A DNA stretch of 64,000 bases from Ardenticatenales bacterium (GTDB lineage Bacteria > Chloroflexota > Anaerolineae > Promineifilales > Promineifilaceae): NCBI GenBank assembly GCA_020634575.1, contig JACKBM010000021.1, forward strand, positions 1 through 64,000. The letters are read 5' to 3'. Shown here one piece after another: positions 15,688-25,401 of the stretch (position 1 is the stretch's first letter; every line of letters starts with the position of its first letter). The notes under the pieces were generated by a model. It did no database searches. It was not told the origin of the DNA and saw only the letters and a list, made by a program, of their open reading frames with translations. Position numbers and translations under genes: made by a program.

Positions 15688-18471
15688 ATGGGCGTCTGGA
15701 CGAATTTCACCTGGCAACACCTGCGCCGCCACTGGAAGCTGTTCATGGTGGTCCTCGCCGCCATGCTCATCGGCACGACACTCCTCGCTTCGCTGCCAAT
15801 GTTCGCTGCCGTCATCGCCAGCGACAACCTTAATCTGACGCTGCAGAGCGTCGCCGTGCCTGGCCGCAACCTGGAGCTGAGCAGCGGCGGCAGCCAGGCG
15901 GAAAACGAATTCATCAAGGCGGAATTGGCAGACGCTCTGGGCGACCGCCTCACCGAAATCATCGAGATGCGCCGGGCCTTTTTCGAGGTCATCCCCATCA
16001 ATTTCCGGCCTGACGGCAGCGAAGTACCGTTCGGCGAACTGGTGCGCATGCGTCTTTTCTCCTTTTCGTCGCTGGAAGCGGAAACGGTGCTGGTCGAGGG
16101 CCGTTACCCGACCACGGCCACCGAGGTCAATGATGAAGGCTTCACGGTCGTCGAAGCCGTTATTGGGCAGAAATTGGCCCAGGACGAGAATCTCGGCATC
16201 GGCGATGAGATGGAAGGGGTGAGCAACGAGATGATGGTCCGCATTGTCGGCATTATCAATCCGCTTGACCCCGGCGGGGAGATCTGGTGGGGTGATGCCT
16301 CGCTGCTTCCCTTTAGCAGCGAGCGGCTGGTAGGCCAGGTGGACACGCTGATCCTGTCCTTCATCGCCCACCCGGATACCGTGACTGCCATCCTGGACCA
16401 TGACCTCATTTATCGGGTCAGGGTCAATACGATGGATTTTGACACGGCTGACGCCATCCCCTTTCGGGATAGCCTGCTCAACCTGAGCGCCCAGCTCGCC
16501 AGCCGGGGCATCCTCATCAACAGCCGCCTCATCGACATCCTTAACCGCTACGAAGTGGAGCTGAACGATGCGCGCGTCTCGCTGTTGTTGCTGACGGCGC
16601 AGAGCGTGCTGGCCGTGCTCTACGCGGTGGGCATGGTGAGCAGTTTCCTGCTGGAACAGGCGCGTCACGAGCTGTCGACGATGGCCGGTCGGGGCTTTAG
16701 CGCCGGCCAGGTAACCCGGCTGTACGGAATTGAGGCGCTGCTCTTGAGCTTTGGCATCGCCTTCCCGCTGGGGCCGCCGCTGGCGTTCCTGATCATGCAG
16801 CTCTGGTCGCGCGCCGCTGATTTGCCGTTCAGCACCGGCATTCCCACCCAATCCTGGCTGTTGGCGCTGGCCGCGGCACTGTTTGGTCTGCTGGCGGTGA
16901 CCATCCCGATCTTTATCGCCAGCCGGCGGCAGCTGACCGACTGGGCCGGCCAGCGGGTGCGCCCGCCGCAGCGGCCCACCGCCCGGCGGCTGGTCTTTGA
17001 CCTCATTTTGCTGGCACTCGGCGGGCTGGCCTACTGGCAGTTGCGCAGCGCCGGCACCCTGACCCAGGGCGATGCCACCAACGAGCTGCTGGGCAGCGCC
17101 GATCCCATCCTGTTGCTGGGCCCGACCTTGCTGGTGCTGGCGCTGGGCCTGGTTATTTTGCGGCTGTTCCCATTTTTGCTGCAGGGACTTGCTTTTGTCA
17201 GCCAGACAGTGCGGTCGCTGATTTTGCCGCTCGGCCTGAGCCGGCTAGCGCGCGATCCGGCCGGTCCCAGCCGCATCCTCCTGCTCATCTGCCTCACCGC
17301 CGGCCTGACTCTGTTCGCCACCGTCTTCCGCGACTCCATCCAGGTGCGCCAGGTGGAGATGGCCCGCTACCGCAGCGGTGCCGACATCCGCGTCATCGTC
17401 CCGCTGGAAAAAGAGCCGGCATTGGCCGACATCGACAACCTGCTGGGGCTGGAAGAGGGGTTGGTCGGCTCCATGGTCTACCGCAACCAGATCGCCATCG
17501 GCTCACCCGAGGGGCGCCGGGTAGACATGATCGCCGTCGACCCGAAAAATTTTGCCGCAGTGAGCGCCTTCCCGCAAGGAATCAGCCAGTTCAGTCTGGC
17601 CCAGATCATGAATGTGTTGGCCCCGGCCGATTTTGAATCTGACGAGGCGGAGTTGATCCCGGCTGTGTTTTCGATTGCGGCTTTACCGGCCGGTTACGCC
17701 AACCAGGACATCATCCCCCTTAGCCTGGGCGACCAGACCTGGGGCTTCCAGGTGCGCGGCATCATCAACGAGTTCCCGACCGTCGACGAACCGTTTATCG
17801 TCGTCAACATCAATGAGCTGGAAAAGCGGCTGAATGTCACCGCTGTCGATGTGCTGTTGAAAGGGCTGACCGGCCGGCGCGAGCTCTGGCTGGCGGTGCC
17901 CGCTGACGTCGATCAGCCCGCCCTGGTCCAGGCCATCCGCCAGAGCCCCGCGCCCATCCTTGGCGCCACCGCCCAGACCACCCGTATCGTGGGTGATGCG
18001 CAGAACTTGCTCACAATTTACCGGGCTAACCTGATTGCCCGCGAATCCATTGCCGCCTTTAACATCAACGCCATCATCCTGGCTATCCTGAGCAGCGTCG
18101 GCTTTTTGCTGATTCAGATTTTCGCCGCCCGCCGCCGCATGGTCGAATTTGGCGTGCTGCGCGCACTGGGGCTCTCCAATCGGGGGCTGTTGCGCCTGCT
18201 GACGGTGGAGGCGGCTATCCTGCTGGTGCTGGGCATCCTGATGGGCATTGGCATCGGTTTTGGCCTGGCGGCGCTGATGCGCCCGTTCATGTCCACTATC
18301 CTGGCGGATTCGCTGGGCGGCGACATCGTGGATCGACTGATCCTGAATCCGGTGTCGCTATTCTCCGTCCTGTTCGCCCTGTTTATCTTCTATGCAGCCG
18401 CGATGTTGATGCTGCTGTATAGTCTTAGTCGCAGCGACCTGCAACGGGTTCTGCGGCTGGGAGACGAATAA
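15688..18471 (+). CDS. ABC transporter permease, FtsX-type (second subunit)
   Basis: Second permease of the exporter, 927 residues and similar in plan to the first: an N-terminal helix (about 18-36), an extracytoplasmic domain, a central group of helices at about 300-530, a second external domain, and C-terminal helices at about 790-920. The coupling loops LEQARHELSTMAGRGFSAGQ and AARRRMVEFGVLRALGLSNRG match the FtsX type. The C-terminal YSLSRSDLQRVLRLGDE resembles RTQIHRVLRVGEE at the end of the first permease, showing common ancestry. A GGGGAGGAG ribosome binding site ends at the preceding stop. It presumably forms a heterodimer with the first permease and is energised by the twin-ATPase protein encoded next. 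Confidence 0.88.
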   Translation: MGVWTNFTWQHLRRHWKLFMVVLAAMLIGTTLLASLPMFAAVIASDNLNLTLQSVAVPGRNLELSSGGSQAENEFIKAELADALGDRLTEIIEMRRAFFEVIPINFRPDGSEVPFGELVRMRLFSFSSLEAETVLVEGRYPTTATEVNDEGFTVVEAVIGQKLAQDENLGIGDEMEGVSNEMMVRIVGIINPLDPGGEIWWGDASLLPFSSERLVGQVDTLILSFIAHPDTVTAILDHDLIYRVRVNTMDFDTADAIPFRDSLLNLSAQLASRGILINSRLIDILNRYEVELNDARVSLLLLTAQSVLAVLYAVGMVSSFLLEQARHELSTMAGRGFSAGQVTRLYGIEALLLSFGIAFPLGPPLAFLIMQLWSRAADLPFSTGIPTQSWLLALAAALFGLLAVTIPIFIASRRQLTDWAGQRVRPPQRPTARRLVFDLILLALGGLAYWQLRSAGTLTQGDATNELLGSADPILLLGPTLLVLALGLVILRLFPFLLQGLAFVSQTVRSLILPLGLSRLARDPAGPSRILLLICLTAGLTLFATVFRDSIQVRQVEMARYRSGADIRVIVPLEKEPALADIDNLLGLEEGLVGSMVYRNQIAIGSPEGRRVDMIAVDPKNFAAVSAFPQGISQFSLAQIMNVLAPADFESDEAELIPAVFSIAALPAGYANQDIIPLSLGDQTWGFQVRGIINEFPTVDEPFIVVNINELEKRLNVTAVDVLLKGLTGRRELWLAVPADVDQPALVQAIRQSPAPILGATAQTTRIVGDAQNLLTIYRANLIARESIAAFNINAIILAILSSVGFLLIQIFAARRRMVEFGVLRALGLSNRGLLRLLTVEAAILLVLGILMGIGIGFGLAALMRPFMSTILADSLGGDIVDRLILNPVSLFSVLFALFIFYAAAMLMLLYSLSRSDLQRVLRLGDE

Positions 18472-18472
18472 T

Positions 18473-20095
18473 ATGTCCGAAGAATTACTGGTTTCCTGCA
18501 ATAACCTGGTCAAAATTTACAAGGTCGCGGACCTGGAAGTGGTCGCCCTGCAAGGGCTGGACCTGGAGGTCCAGCGGGGCGAGATCATGGCCCTGGTGGG
18601 CGCCTCCGGCTCGGGCAAATCGACCCTGCTCAACATCCTGGGCGGGCTGGATACGCCCAGCGCCGGCTCGGTCAACGTCGGCAATTACGATTTGCTGCTG
18701 ATGAATGATCGGGAGCGGGTGACCTACAAGCGGGACATCGTCGGCTTTGTCTGGCAGCAGCCGGGCCGCAACCTGCTGCCCTACCTCTCAGCCCGCGAAA
18801 ATGTGGAGTTGCCGATGACGCTAACGGGGCTACCCGCCAACCAGCGGCGGACACGGGCTTTGCAATTGCTGGAGATCCTGGGGCTGGCAGACCGGGCTGA
18901 TTTCCGGCCGGATCGCCTTTCCGGCGGCCAGCAGCAGCGGGTCGCCCTGGCCGTCGCCCTGGCCAACAACCCGCCCCTCCTGCTGGCAGACGAACCCACT
19001 GGCCAGCTCGACTCCCGCGCCGCCGCCGACGTCTTCGCCGCCCTGCGTGACGTCAACGCCCAGTTTGACACTTCGATCATCGTCGTCACCCACGACCCCA
19101 AGGTGGCGGCCCGGGTCGACCGGATCGTCGGCATTCGCGACGGGCGGACGAGCACGGAGGTGCGCCGCTCCCGAGATGGCGTTGATGGGACTGTGAGCGA
19201 GGATGAGTGGGTGATTCTGGACAGGACCGGCCGGTTGCAGCTCCCCCAGGTCTACGTTGAGACCCTGGCCATGACCGGCCGCGTCAAGGCTCGCCTGGAG
19301 GACGACCACGTCTCCATCTGGCCCAGCCAGGAAGAGTTGGACGCCCCGGTTGAAAATATTCGCCAGTGGCGCCCGGAAACCAGCTTTGCCTTCAGCAACG
19401 AGGAAGGACGGTCCAGCAATGGCGCCCCGGCCGTAGCCACCCGCAGCCTCTGGCGGACATTCGACGTTGGCGTAGAGAAAGTTGACGCCATCCGCGATCT
19501 GCACCTCACCATCCCCCAGGGCCAGCTCGCCGTGGTCAAAGGGCGCTCCGGCTCCGGCAAAACGACGTTGCTGAATCTGCTCGGTGGTCTGGACGAGCCC
19601 TCTCAAGGTGAAGTGATCATCGGCGGCCAGCCGCTGGCGGCGCTGGACAGCGACGGGCTCATCGAAATGCGCCGGCGCCAGGTTGGCTTTGTCTTCCAAA
19701 CCTTTGGCCTGTTACCGTTTATGACGGCCCGTGAAAACGTCGAGGCGCCGCTCCGGTTGATACGTGCCGCCCGCCAGGAACGCTTCCGCCGCGCCACCGA
19801 GGCGCTGGCTCTCGTCGGCCTGGCCAACCGGACCGAGCACCGCACCCACGAGCTCTCCGGCGGCGAGCAGCAACGCGTCGCCCTGGCCCGGGCCCTGGTC
19901 AACCAACCTGCCCTCATCCTGGCTGACGAGCCAACTGGCCAGCTGGACACGGTCACCGGCTCTAACATCATCGCCCTGCTCTACGAGATCGTCCACCAGA
20001 CCGGCATCACCATCCTGGTTGCCAGCCATGACCCGAAAGTCGAGGAAGCGGCTGACCTGGTCCTGGAACTAAGCGACGGCAAACTGGTGGCCTGA
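18473..20095 (+). CDS. ABC transporter ATP-binding protein with two fused ATPase domains
   Basis: Both nucleotide-binding domains of the exporter in one 540-residue chain. Domain 1 has Walker [10 protein letters not shown] (about 42), signature LSGGQQQR (about 147), Walker [13 protein letters not shown] and switch THDPK. Domain 2 has Walker [10 protein letters not shown] (about 358), [20 protein letters not shown] and SHDPK. Both belong to the LolD/MacB group by their GL-F-Q and DEPTGQLD context. All catalytic residues are present in both, so neither half looks dead. About 100 residues with no recognisable domain join them. The gene begins one base after the second permease stop, giving a complete exporter of permease, permease and twin ATPase. 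The substrate is unknown. Confidence 0.93.
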   Translation: MSEELLVSCNNLVKIYKVADLEVVALQGLDLEVQRGEIMALVGASGSGKSTLLNILGGLDTPSAGSVNVGNYDLLLMNDRERVTYKRDIVGFVWQQPGRNLLPYLSARENVELPMTLTGLPANQRRTRALQLLEILGLADRADFRPDRLSGGQQQRVALAVALANNPPLLLADEPTGQLDSRAAADVFAALRDVNAQFDTSIIVVTHDPKVAARVDRIVGIRDGRTSTEVRRSRDGVDGTVSEDEWVILDRTGRLQLPQVYVETLAMTGRVKARLEDDHVSIWPSQEELDAPVENIRQWRPETSFAFSNEEGRSSNGAPAVATRSLWRTFDVGVEKVDAIRDLHLTIPQGQLAVVKGRSGSGKTTLLNLLGGLDEPSQGEVIIGGQPLAALDSDGLIEMRRRQVGFVFQTFGLLPFMTARENVEAPLRLIRAARQERFRRATEALALVGLANRTEHRTHELSGGEQQRVALARALVNQPALILADEPTGQLDTVTGSNIIALLYEIVHQTGITILVASHDPKVEEAADLVLELSDGKLVA

Positions 20096-20162
20096 TTCGT
20101 CATTTGTCCTCGATGTGACTATCATTGGGCAGCGTATCATCATCCCTCACTCAGGAGCGACT

Positions 20163-21281
20163 ATGTCCCACGATGTCATCGAATTAACCAAAAAACTAAT
20201 TGAGTTCCAGTCTGTCAGCCAGCAAAGCAACGCCGCCGTCTCTGATTACATTCAGGATTGGCTGACTGACATTGGCGCCACCTGTGAGCGGCTCGAATAC
20301 ACCGATCCCAATGGCGAACTCAAGGTCAACATCATCGGCAAAATCGGTGAAGGCAGCGGCGGACTGGCATTCTGCTCCCATTCGGACACGGTCCCAGGCC
20401 AGGAACAGGATTGGCCGGCATTCACGCCCGAGATCAAAGGCGAAAATTTATACGGTCGGGGCAGCTGTGATATGAAAGGGCCGTTGGCCGCGACCATGGT
20501 GGCCGCCAGCCAAATTGACCCCAGCGAGCTCAAACACCCCATCTACATCGTTGTGACTTCGGATGAGGAAATTGGGTTGCTGGGCGCCAAATATGTGGCC
20601 AATAACTCGGCTATGCTGCGCGACGACAAACCGTTGTATGGCGTGATCGCCGAGCCCACCAGCATGGTCCCTGTTTATGCCCACAAGGGCGGCCAATTCG
20701 TGACCGTCATCGCCCACGGCACCGCCGCCCACACCAGCACCGACAAAGGCGACTCCGCTACCTTCAAGCTGGCGCCTTTTTTGGCTGAGATGGCCGAGCT
20801 GCGCAAGCGGGTTATGGTCGACGAAACCTTCATGAACCACGAGTTCAACCCGCCCACCAACGGCTTTAACATGACAATAACCGACTTCGATGTGCCCGGT
20901 AACGTTACTGCCCCCAAGGCGATGTGCCGGGTTGGTTTCCGCGGCGCGCCCAACGCCGGCTCCGAGGAGCTGGTCCAACTCATCGTCGACGCGGCGGAAA
21001 AATACGAGCTGGAATACACTGTCGGTGGCCATACGCCGCTGTACGTGAGCAAGGATTCCGAGTTGGTACAGTCAGCCGTCCGCGCCCTCGGCGGCACCAA
21101 ACCGGACACGGCCCCCTACGGCACGGATGGCATCTACCTGCAGAATGCCATCCCCCAGATGATCGTCCTCGGCCCTGGCGACATTGGCGTGGCCCACAGT
21201 GTGGGTGAGTTTGTGCCGCTGGCTGAGTTGACATCAGCGGTGGACGTGTACGAGCAGATGATCCGCGAATTGTGTATGTAA
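20163..21281 (+). CDS. M20 family deacylase, acetylornithine deacetylase-like
   Basis: Zinc-dependent M20 amidohydrolase of 372 residues, most like ArgE/DapE enzymes that remove an acyl group from an amino-acid amine. Metal ligands and catalytic residues are visible in HSDTVPG (His, Asp), GRGSCDMKG (bridging Asp), TSDEEIG (catalytic Glu and metal Glu), AEPT, and GVAHSVGEFV near the end (His). The lid domain lies at about 180-290. GRGSCDMKG and the length favour an ArgE-like role, but no arginine genes are nearby, so the substrate is open. The ATG at 20163 is preferred over one 48 bases upstream because AGGAGCG lies just before it and the protein then begins at the normal family N-terminus. 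Confidence 0.85.
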   Translation: MSHDVIELTKKLIEFQSVSQQSNAAVSDYIQDWLTDIGATCERLEYTDPNGELKVNIIGKIGEGSGGLAFCSHSDTVPGQEQDWPAFTPEIKGENLYGRGSCDMKGPLAATMVAASQIDPSELKHPIYIVVTSDEEIGLLGAKYVANNSAMLRDDKPLYGVIAEPTSMVPVYAHKGGQFVTVIAHGTAAHTSTDKGDSATFKLAPFLAEMAELRKRVMVDETFMNHEFNPPTNGFNMTITDFDVPGNVTAPKAMCRVGFRGAPNAGSEELVQLIVDAAEKYELEYTVGGHTPLYVSKDSELVQSAVRALGGTKPDTAPYGTDGIYLQNAIPQMIVLGPGDIGVAHSVGEFVPLAELTSAVDVYEQMIRELCM

Positions 21282-21297
21282 TTTGATTTTTTGGGAT

Positions 21298-21402
21298 GTG
21301 CCAGCGGTAGAGACGCGCCGCTGGCACGTCTCTTTCCGTTGGCGTGTCATTTGTAGCCGTCGCGTATGAGTGCCGAAGAGGAGACGCGCCAGCGGCGCGT
21401 CT
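21298..21402. repeat. GC-rich palindromic repeat element (GACGCGCC...GGCAC)
   Basis: Two hairpins built from one word set. GTGCCAGCGG (21298-21307) pairs with CCGCTGGCAC (21318-21327). AGACGCGCC (21382-21390) pairs with GGCGCGTCT (21394-21402). The words GAGACGCGCC and CCAGCGG occur in both. It lies just after the M20 gene and may serve as a terminator. The rest of the gap to 21579 shows nothing recognisable. Confidence 0.7.
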
Positions 21403-21579
21403 GTACGCGGGCGCAATTCCCCATTATCCCCGTTGAGATAGCCCCTTGGTAGGGGTCCCCCTTAAGAATGGCCGAAAGTTTGGCAGGCTAAGCTATGGTC
21501 TGGCTCCTGGTAGCCCGGGCGCAGGAGGTATGCGTGTGCCCGCTGGTAATGGTTGAGTTTGGTCGGTTTCACTGAGTAC

Positions 21580-23094
21580 ATGTTGCCAAGAAATCATAAA
21601 CGCCATCTGGGGAGCAGCCTCGCTTTGTTGCTCACCCTGCTGCTGACGGTTGCCTGCCAGCAGAATGAATGTGAACAGTGCCAGGGGCCCTCAATTGTTG
21701 AGGTGCCGGTGACGGTTGTCGTCACGCCGACAGCACCAGCCGTGGCAGAGGCCGGCCCCACGGCTACCCAGCCGCTGCCCACCAGCACGACTGCCCCACC
21801 TGAACCGACAGCCACAACTGCGGCGCCATCGGCCACCGCCCCTGCTTTTCAGCTGCCGGAAACACAGGCCTATCAGCCCGGACCCAATGCATTTGTAGAA
21901 ACCTTTGATGGCGCGCCGGCCCAGCCAACAGGCTGGAGTTCGCCCCGCTGGGACATCACCATCCATTCGCGCGACTGGGGGACCTGGTATGACCCGGTGC
22001 CGATGGCGGCTGACCATGGCCCGGACTGTGGCGCCCCGCCAACGACCCACCCCATCACCAGCTATGACGGTTCCATCTACAACTGTCGCGACCACCTGAT
22101 GACGGCCATCAATGGGCCGGGCTACGCCATGATTTACCTGACGCCGGACCACATGGTTGACTTCTCCGAGGGGACAGCCATCATCCGCTGGGATATGTCC
22201 ACCTTCCGCAAATCGCAGCGGGATTGGGTGGATGTCTGGATTACCCCGTATGACGTGAACAATCAGTTGACGCTGCTCAGCTGGCTGCCGGACCTGAACG
22301 GGCCGGCCCAGGACGCTGTCCACGTGGAAATGCAGGACATCGTCAATACCTTCAACGTAGGCATCATTCGCGATTTTGAGGATCAGCGGCTCGAAGGAGA
22401 AGTATCCCGCCACGGTTATGACCGTTTCCTGGAGCCGAGCCAGACCCGGCGCGATGTTTTCGAGATTCAGATATCGACCAACCACGTTCGCGTTGGCATG
22501 CCGGACTATGATTTCTGGTGGATCGACGAGCCGATCGAGCCGCCCCTGACCTGGACCGAAGGCGTGATCCAGTTCGGCCATCATTCCTATAATCCGACCA
22601 AATCATGCGATGACAGCGGCGAATGCGGCCCAACCACCTGGCATTGGGACAATGTGATCATCGACCCGGCCAAACCATTCAGCATCATCAAGCCGGATGT
22701 CACCTATATCAATCAGCCCGAGGGCCAGACTGTCACCTTTGACCAGCCGGCCCCGGCCGATTCCCATCTCCGCTTCAGCGGCTTCAGTGACACCATTGAG
22801 GTAAGTTACGACGGCGGTCAGAGCTGGCAACCGGCCCAGCGACAACGACAGATGGAAGAGCACGTTGATCGCTTCCAGGCATACTGGATGCCGGTACCGG
22901 CCGGTACCCAGCAAATCCAGTTCCGCGGCACCGACCGCTGGAGCGGCGGCTGGTTCCTGCGCGACATCGCCATCTGGTCCAACGACAGCAGCGCCGCCGC
23001 CCGGGACACCGGCCGGTTCCGAATCGACTTTAGCAATGTGGACCTGACTGGCCGCTACTGCGTCCTGCCGGATAACCGGCCGGGTGAGGAGTAA
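21580..23094 (+). CDS. Secreted lipoprotein of unknown function
   Basis: Predicted exported lipoprotein of about 504 residues. The signal peptide (MLPRNHKRH followed by a Leu-rich core) ends in LLTVAC, a slightly atypical lipobox with Thr at -3. A Cys-containing segment (CQQNECEQC) and a Thr/Pro/Ala-rich linker of about 90 residues follow. The folded part starts at about 110 with FVETFDGAPAQPTGW and alternates Trp-rich beta-strand-like segments, ending in a beta-sandwich-like module (about 390-490). The overall look is a secreted carbohydrate-binding or lectin-like protein, but no named family was recognised. The ATG at 21580 gives a normal signal peptide; the TTG nine codons upstream is less likely. 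The esterase-like gene follows after five bases, so the two are probably co-expressed. Confidence 0.7.
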   Translation: MLPRNHKRHLGSSLALLLTLLLTVACQQNECEQCQGPSIVEVPVTVVVTPTAPAVAEAGPTATQPLPTSTTAPPEPTATTAAPSATAPAFQLPETQAYQPGPNAFVETFDGAPAQPTGWSSPRWDITIHSRDWGTWYDPVPMAADHGPDCGAPPTTHPITSYDGSIYNCRDHLMTAINGPGYAMIYLTPDHMVDFSEGTAIIRWDMSTFRKSQRDWVDVWITPYDVNNQLTLLSWLPDLNGPAQDAVHVEMQDIVNTFNVGIIRDFEDQRLEGEVSRHGYDRFLEPSQTRRDVFEIQISTNHVRVGMPDYDFWWIDEPIEPPLTWTEGVIQFGHHSYNPTKSCDDSGECGPTTWHWDNVIIDPAKPFSIIKPDVTYINQPEGQTVTFDQPAPADSHLRFSGFSDTIEVSYDGGQSWQPAQRQRQMEEHVDRFQAYWMPVPAGTQQIQFRGTDRWSGGWFLRDIAIWSNDSSAAARDTGRFRIDFSNVDLTGRYCVLPDNRPGEE

Positions 23095-23099
23095 GTCGA

Positions 23100-24029
23100 T
23101 TGCGCCAGCAGATACCCCGCCTCCTGTTCTGGCTGGCGCTGCCCGGGGCTCTGCTCGTGGGCATTGTGGCGGGCTGGCTACTGGCCGGGCGCCTGCCGCT
23201 CGGTTTGCTCCTGGAGCGGGCCGGGGTGGTGACGCCGGCGACGTTTGTCATCCCGAACGAGGCTCAGGGGCAGCTGGAGCTGTACGTGCTGGCCGGCCAG
23301 TCGAATATGTCCGGGCGGGGTGAGCTGGCGGCTGTGCCGGTGACGCATCCACAGATTTTTTTGTTCGGCAATGATTACCATTGGCGTCTGGCCGCCGAAC
23401 CGCTGGATGACAGCCGGGACCAGGTCGACCTGGTCTCAATGGAGTCACCCAACGACGAGGCTGGTTACAGCCCGGGCATGGCCTTTGCCCTGGCGCTGCT
23501 GGCGGCCGACCCGGAGCGTCAGATCGGTCTCATTCCCTGTGCGAAAGGCGGCACGTCGCTGGCGGATTGGGCGCCGTCGTGGGCTGGCAACACGCTTTAC
23601 GGCGCCTGCCTGCAGCGCATTGCGGCGGCGAGTACGCAGGGGCGGCTGGCCGGCGTCCTCTTTTTCCAGGGGGAAAATGACGCCCTGCGCGCCGACGCCT
23701 TTCCCGACGACCAGGTGCGGACTAGCGACGGCTATGGTGCGCTCTTCACGGAGTGGCTGACGCAGTTGCGGCGCGATCTGGACCGGCCGGAGCTACCCAT
23801 CGTCTTCGCTCAGATTGGGACCAATGACCGGCCGGAGTTTTTTGTGAATTGGGAACTGATTCAGCGCGAACAGGCCAGCGTGGAACTGCCCTGCACCGCG
23901 ATGATTACGACGGCGGATTTGGCTCGGCGTGACGCCGTCCATTTCACCAGCGCCAGCTACGACGAAATCGGTGCCCGCTTTGCCCGGGCCTATCTGGAAC
24001 TCATCGACACTACCGATTGCACAGGATAA
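23100..24029 (+). CDS. Sialate O-acetylesterase-like (SASA/CE6) exported hydrolase
   Basis: An exported or membrane-anchored SGNH-type esterase of 309 residues. A basic start and a hydrophobic helix at about 8-30 precede the domain. The family signature VLAGQSNMSGRGE (about 65-77) contains the nucleophile Ser, and further blocks are AKGGTS, FFQGENDA and the C-terminal HFTSASYDEIG with the catalytic His. These are features of the SASA domain found in sialate O-acetylesterases and CE6 acetylxylan esterases, so deacetylation of glycans outside the membrane is likely. The TTG start is chosen because GGTGAGGAG lies just before it, overlapping the end of the lipoprotein gene. Both genes probably act on the same extracellular substrate (inference). 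Confidence 0.8.
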   Translation: MRQQIPRLLFWLALPGALLVGIVAGWLLAGRLPLGLLLERAGVVTPATFVIPNEAQGQLELYVLAGQSNMSGRGELAAVPVTHPQIFLFGNDYHWRLAAEPLDDSRDQVDLVSMESPNDEAGYSPGMAFALALLAADPERQIGLIPCAKGGTSLADWAPSWAGNTLYGACLQRIAAASTQGRLAGVLFFQGENDALRADAFPDDQVRTSDGYGALFTEWLTQLRRDLDRPELPIVFAQIGTNDRPEFFVNWELIQREQASVELPCTAMITTADLARRDAVHFTSASYDEIGARFARAYLELIDTTDCTG

Positions 24030-24032
24030 GCT

Positions 24033-24746
24033 ATGCTGCCCTACTCCCATCTCCTCATCGTCGTCGATCAACCTGAGCTGGCCAGCCGGCTAACCGAGGG
24101 GCTACGTGGCTTCGGCTACGGGGTGACCTGGGAAGGCACCGCGGAGGCCGGCCTCAACTTTGCCCGCCATCATGAGGCCCATCTGTTTATCCTGGCCAAG
24201 CGATTGCCAGAAATGAGCGGGCAGCAGCTAGCTGTGCGGCTGCGCCAGCATGGCAAAACGCAGCCGATCCTCATGCTGGATGACGGCCACGGCACCACCG
24301 AACCGCTGGTCGCCGCCAGCAGCACCATCGGCCAGGTCACCATCCTGAACGAACGGACGCCGCTGGAAACCCTGGTGGCGACGGTACGCAATCAGCTCCA
24401 GCGCGCTTACGGCCGCCCAAAGTCAGATGATTTGATCGTAGCCGGCGACCTGGTCATCGATCTGAGCCAGGAAAAGGTCTGGCGCGGCAACCACCCCATT
24501 ACGCTGACCCCGGCCGAATTCCACATCCTCAGTTACCTGGCCCGCCACCCGGGTGAAACCCTCGGCCGCGAGCAAATCCGCCGCGCCCTCCAGGCCCACG
24601 GCCAACCCGCCGAAACAGACGACGACAGCGCCATCAAGGATGAAGTCGGCCGGCTACGGCAGAAGATCGCCAGCGAAGGCAACGCCCCGCAGATTGTGAC
24701 CGTGCCTGATCTAGGGTACCGGCTAATCAACCGTTCATTTCACTAG
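24033..24746 (+). CDS. Atypical OmpR-type response regulator lacking phospho-Asp
   Basis: A 237-residue protein with a receiver-like domain (about 6-118) and a winged-helix DNA-binding domain (about 130-235) ending in VTVPDLGYRLI, as in OmpR/PhoB regulators. In the receiver, the acidic pair is only VVDQPE (one Asp), the phospho-acceptor position reads LFILAKRLPEMSG with Ala-55 instead of Asp, and the usual KPF lysine segment is replaced by LNERTPLETL. Phosphorylation is therefore unlikely, and the protein should act as a phosphorylation-independent regulator. DNA-binding features (LTPAEFHILSYLARHPG, GREQIRRAL) are well preserved. It starts three bases after the esterase gene, so it may regulate the lipoprotein-esterase unit; no histidine kinase is adjacent. 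Confidence 0.85.
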   Translation: MLPYSHLLIVVDQPELASRLTEGLRGFGYGVTWEGTAEAGLNFARHHEAHLFILAKRLPEMSGQQLAVRLRQHGKTQPILMLDDGHGTTEPLVAASSTIGQVTILNERTPLETLVATVRNQLQRAYGRPKSDDLIVAGDLVIDLSQEKVWRGNHPITLTPAEFHILSYLARHPGETLGREQIRRALQAHGQPAETDDDSAIKDEVGRLRQKIASEGNAPQIVTVPDLGYRLINRSFH

Positions 24747-24770
24747 CGAAACATACGCCATAGCCCCAAA

Positions 24771-25391
24771 TTAGGCGCAGACCTCAGCGGAGTCAAGCAG
24801 TTCGATCTCCCAAGCTGATCCGCTTCGCGTCAGGCGTAGCAGATTCTGCTCATAGCAAGCGGCTGTATTCAACGCAATTTCAATAAGCGCCTGGTTTCCA
24901 TTGGCGTCAAAGCCAGGCCGGGTCAGCTCCAGAATGCCATACAACCCCGGATACGCTTCGCGCATAGCCGCCCAATCCAACTCAAGATTCGTCTGGGGAT
25001 CTGGAAAATTATATTCCTGTCGCAGGTCGATGAGCCTTACAATTTCGAAGTTCTCGGCATATGGGATCTCTGGACGCACCAGGGTCCTCGGATAATTGCG
25101 CCGCACAAGATCATCCCAGAGCTGTCGGTCAGACTCAGCCAACAGGTCCTTAAAACCATGTTCAGGGGAGTTCTTCGACGTCAGGTTCAGAATGAGAAAA
25201 GACTCAGCCTCAGGGTAAAGATACCGAATCGTGCTGACATAGATATCCGCTTCATCATCTCTGACCGGCGTTGCTGTTGGCACCGGAATCGGTTCGGCTA
25301 GCGGCTCTGTCACTGGCGTTGGTTGGCAGCCAGAAACAATCAAGTTCAGAAACAGCAGGATAGCTATCAGTTCGAGTCGCCAGAATCGCAT
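24771..25391 (-). CDS. Lipoprotein of unknown function
   Basis: Predicted lipoprotein of about 206 residues: MRFWRLELIAILLFLNLIVSGC is a signal peptide ending in a good lipobox (IVSGC), followed by a short Pro/Thr-rich linker. The remaining domain (about 50-206) has mixed alpha/beta character, two Cys near the C-terminus (AACYEQ and AEVCA) that could form a disulphide, and no recognised family. The ATG at 25391 fits the signal peptide best; an in-frame TTG at 25409 would overlap the upstream kinase gene by eight bases. It is the last gene of the GNAT, beta-helix, kinase, lipoprotein run. Confidence 0.65.
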   Translation of the reverse strand: MRFWRLELIAILLFLNLIVSGCQPTPVTEPLAEPIPVPTATPVRDDEADIYVSTIRYLYPEAESFLILNLTSKNSPEHGFKDLLAESDRQLWDDLVRRNYPRTLVRPEIPYAENFEIVRLIDLRQEYNFPDPQTNLELDWAAMREAYPGLYGILELTRPGFDANGNQALIEIALNTAACYEQNLLRLTRSGSAWEIELLDSAEVCA

Positions 25392-25401
25392 CACAGTCAG
25401 G

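Noticed and set aside
15496..16851. A 451-codon - strand frame across the two ABC permease genes
   Set aside because: It spans the junction of two real + strand genes and reads as charged low-complexity sequence.
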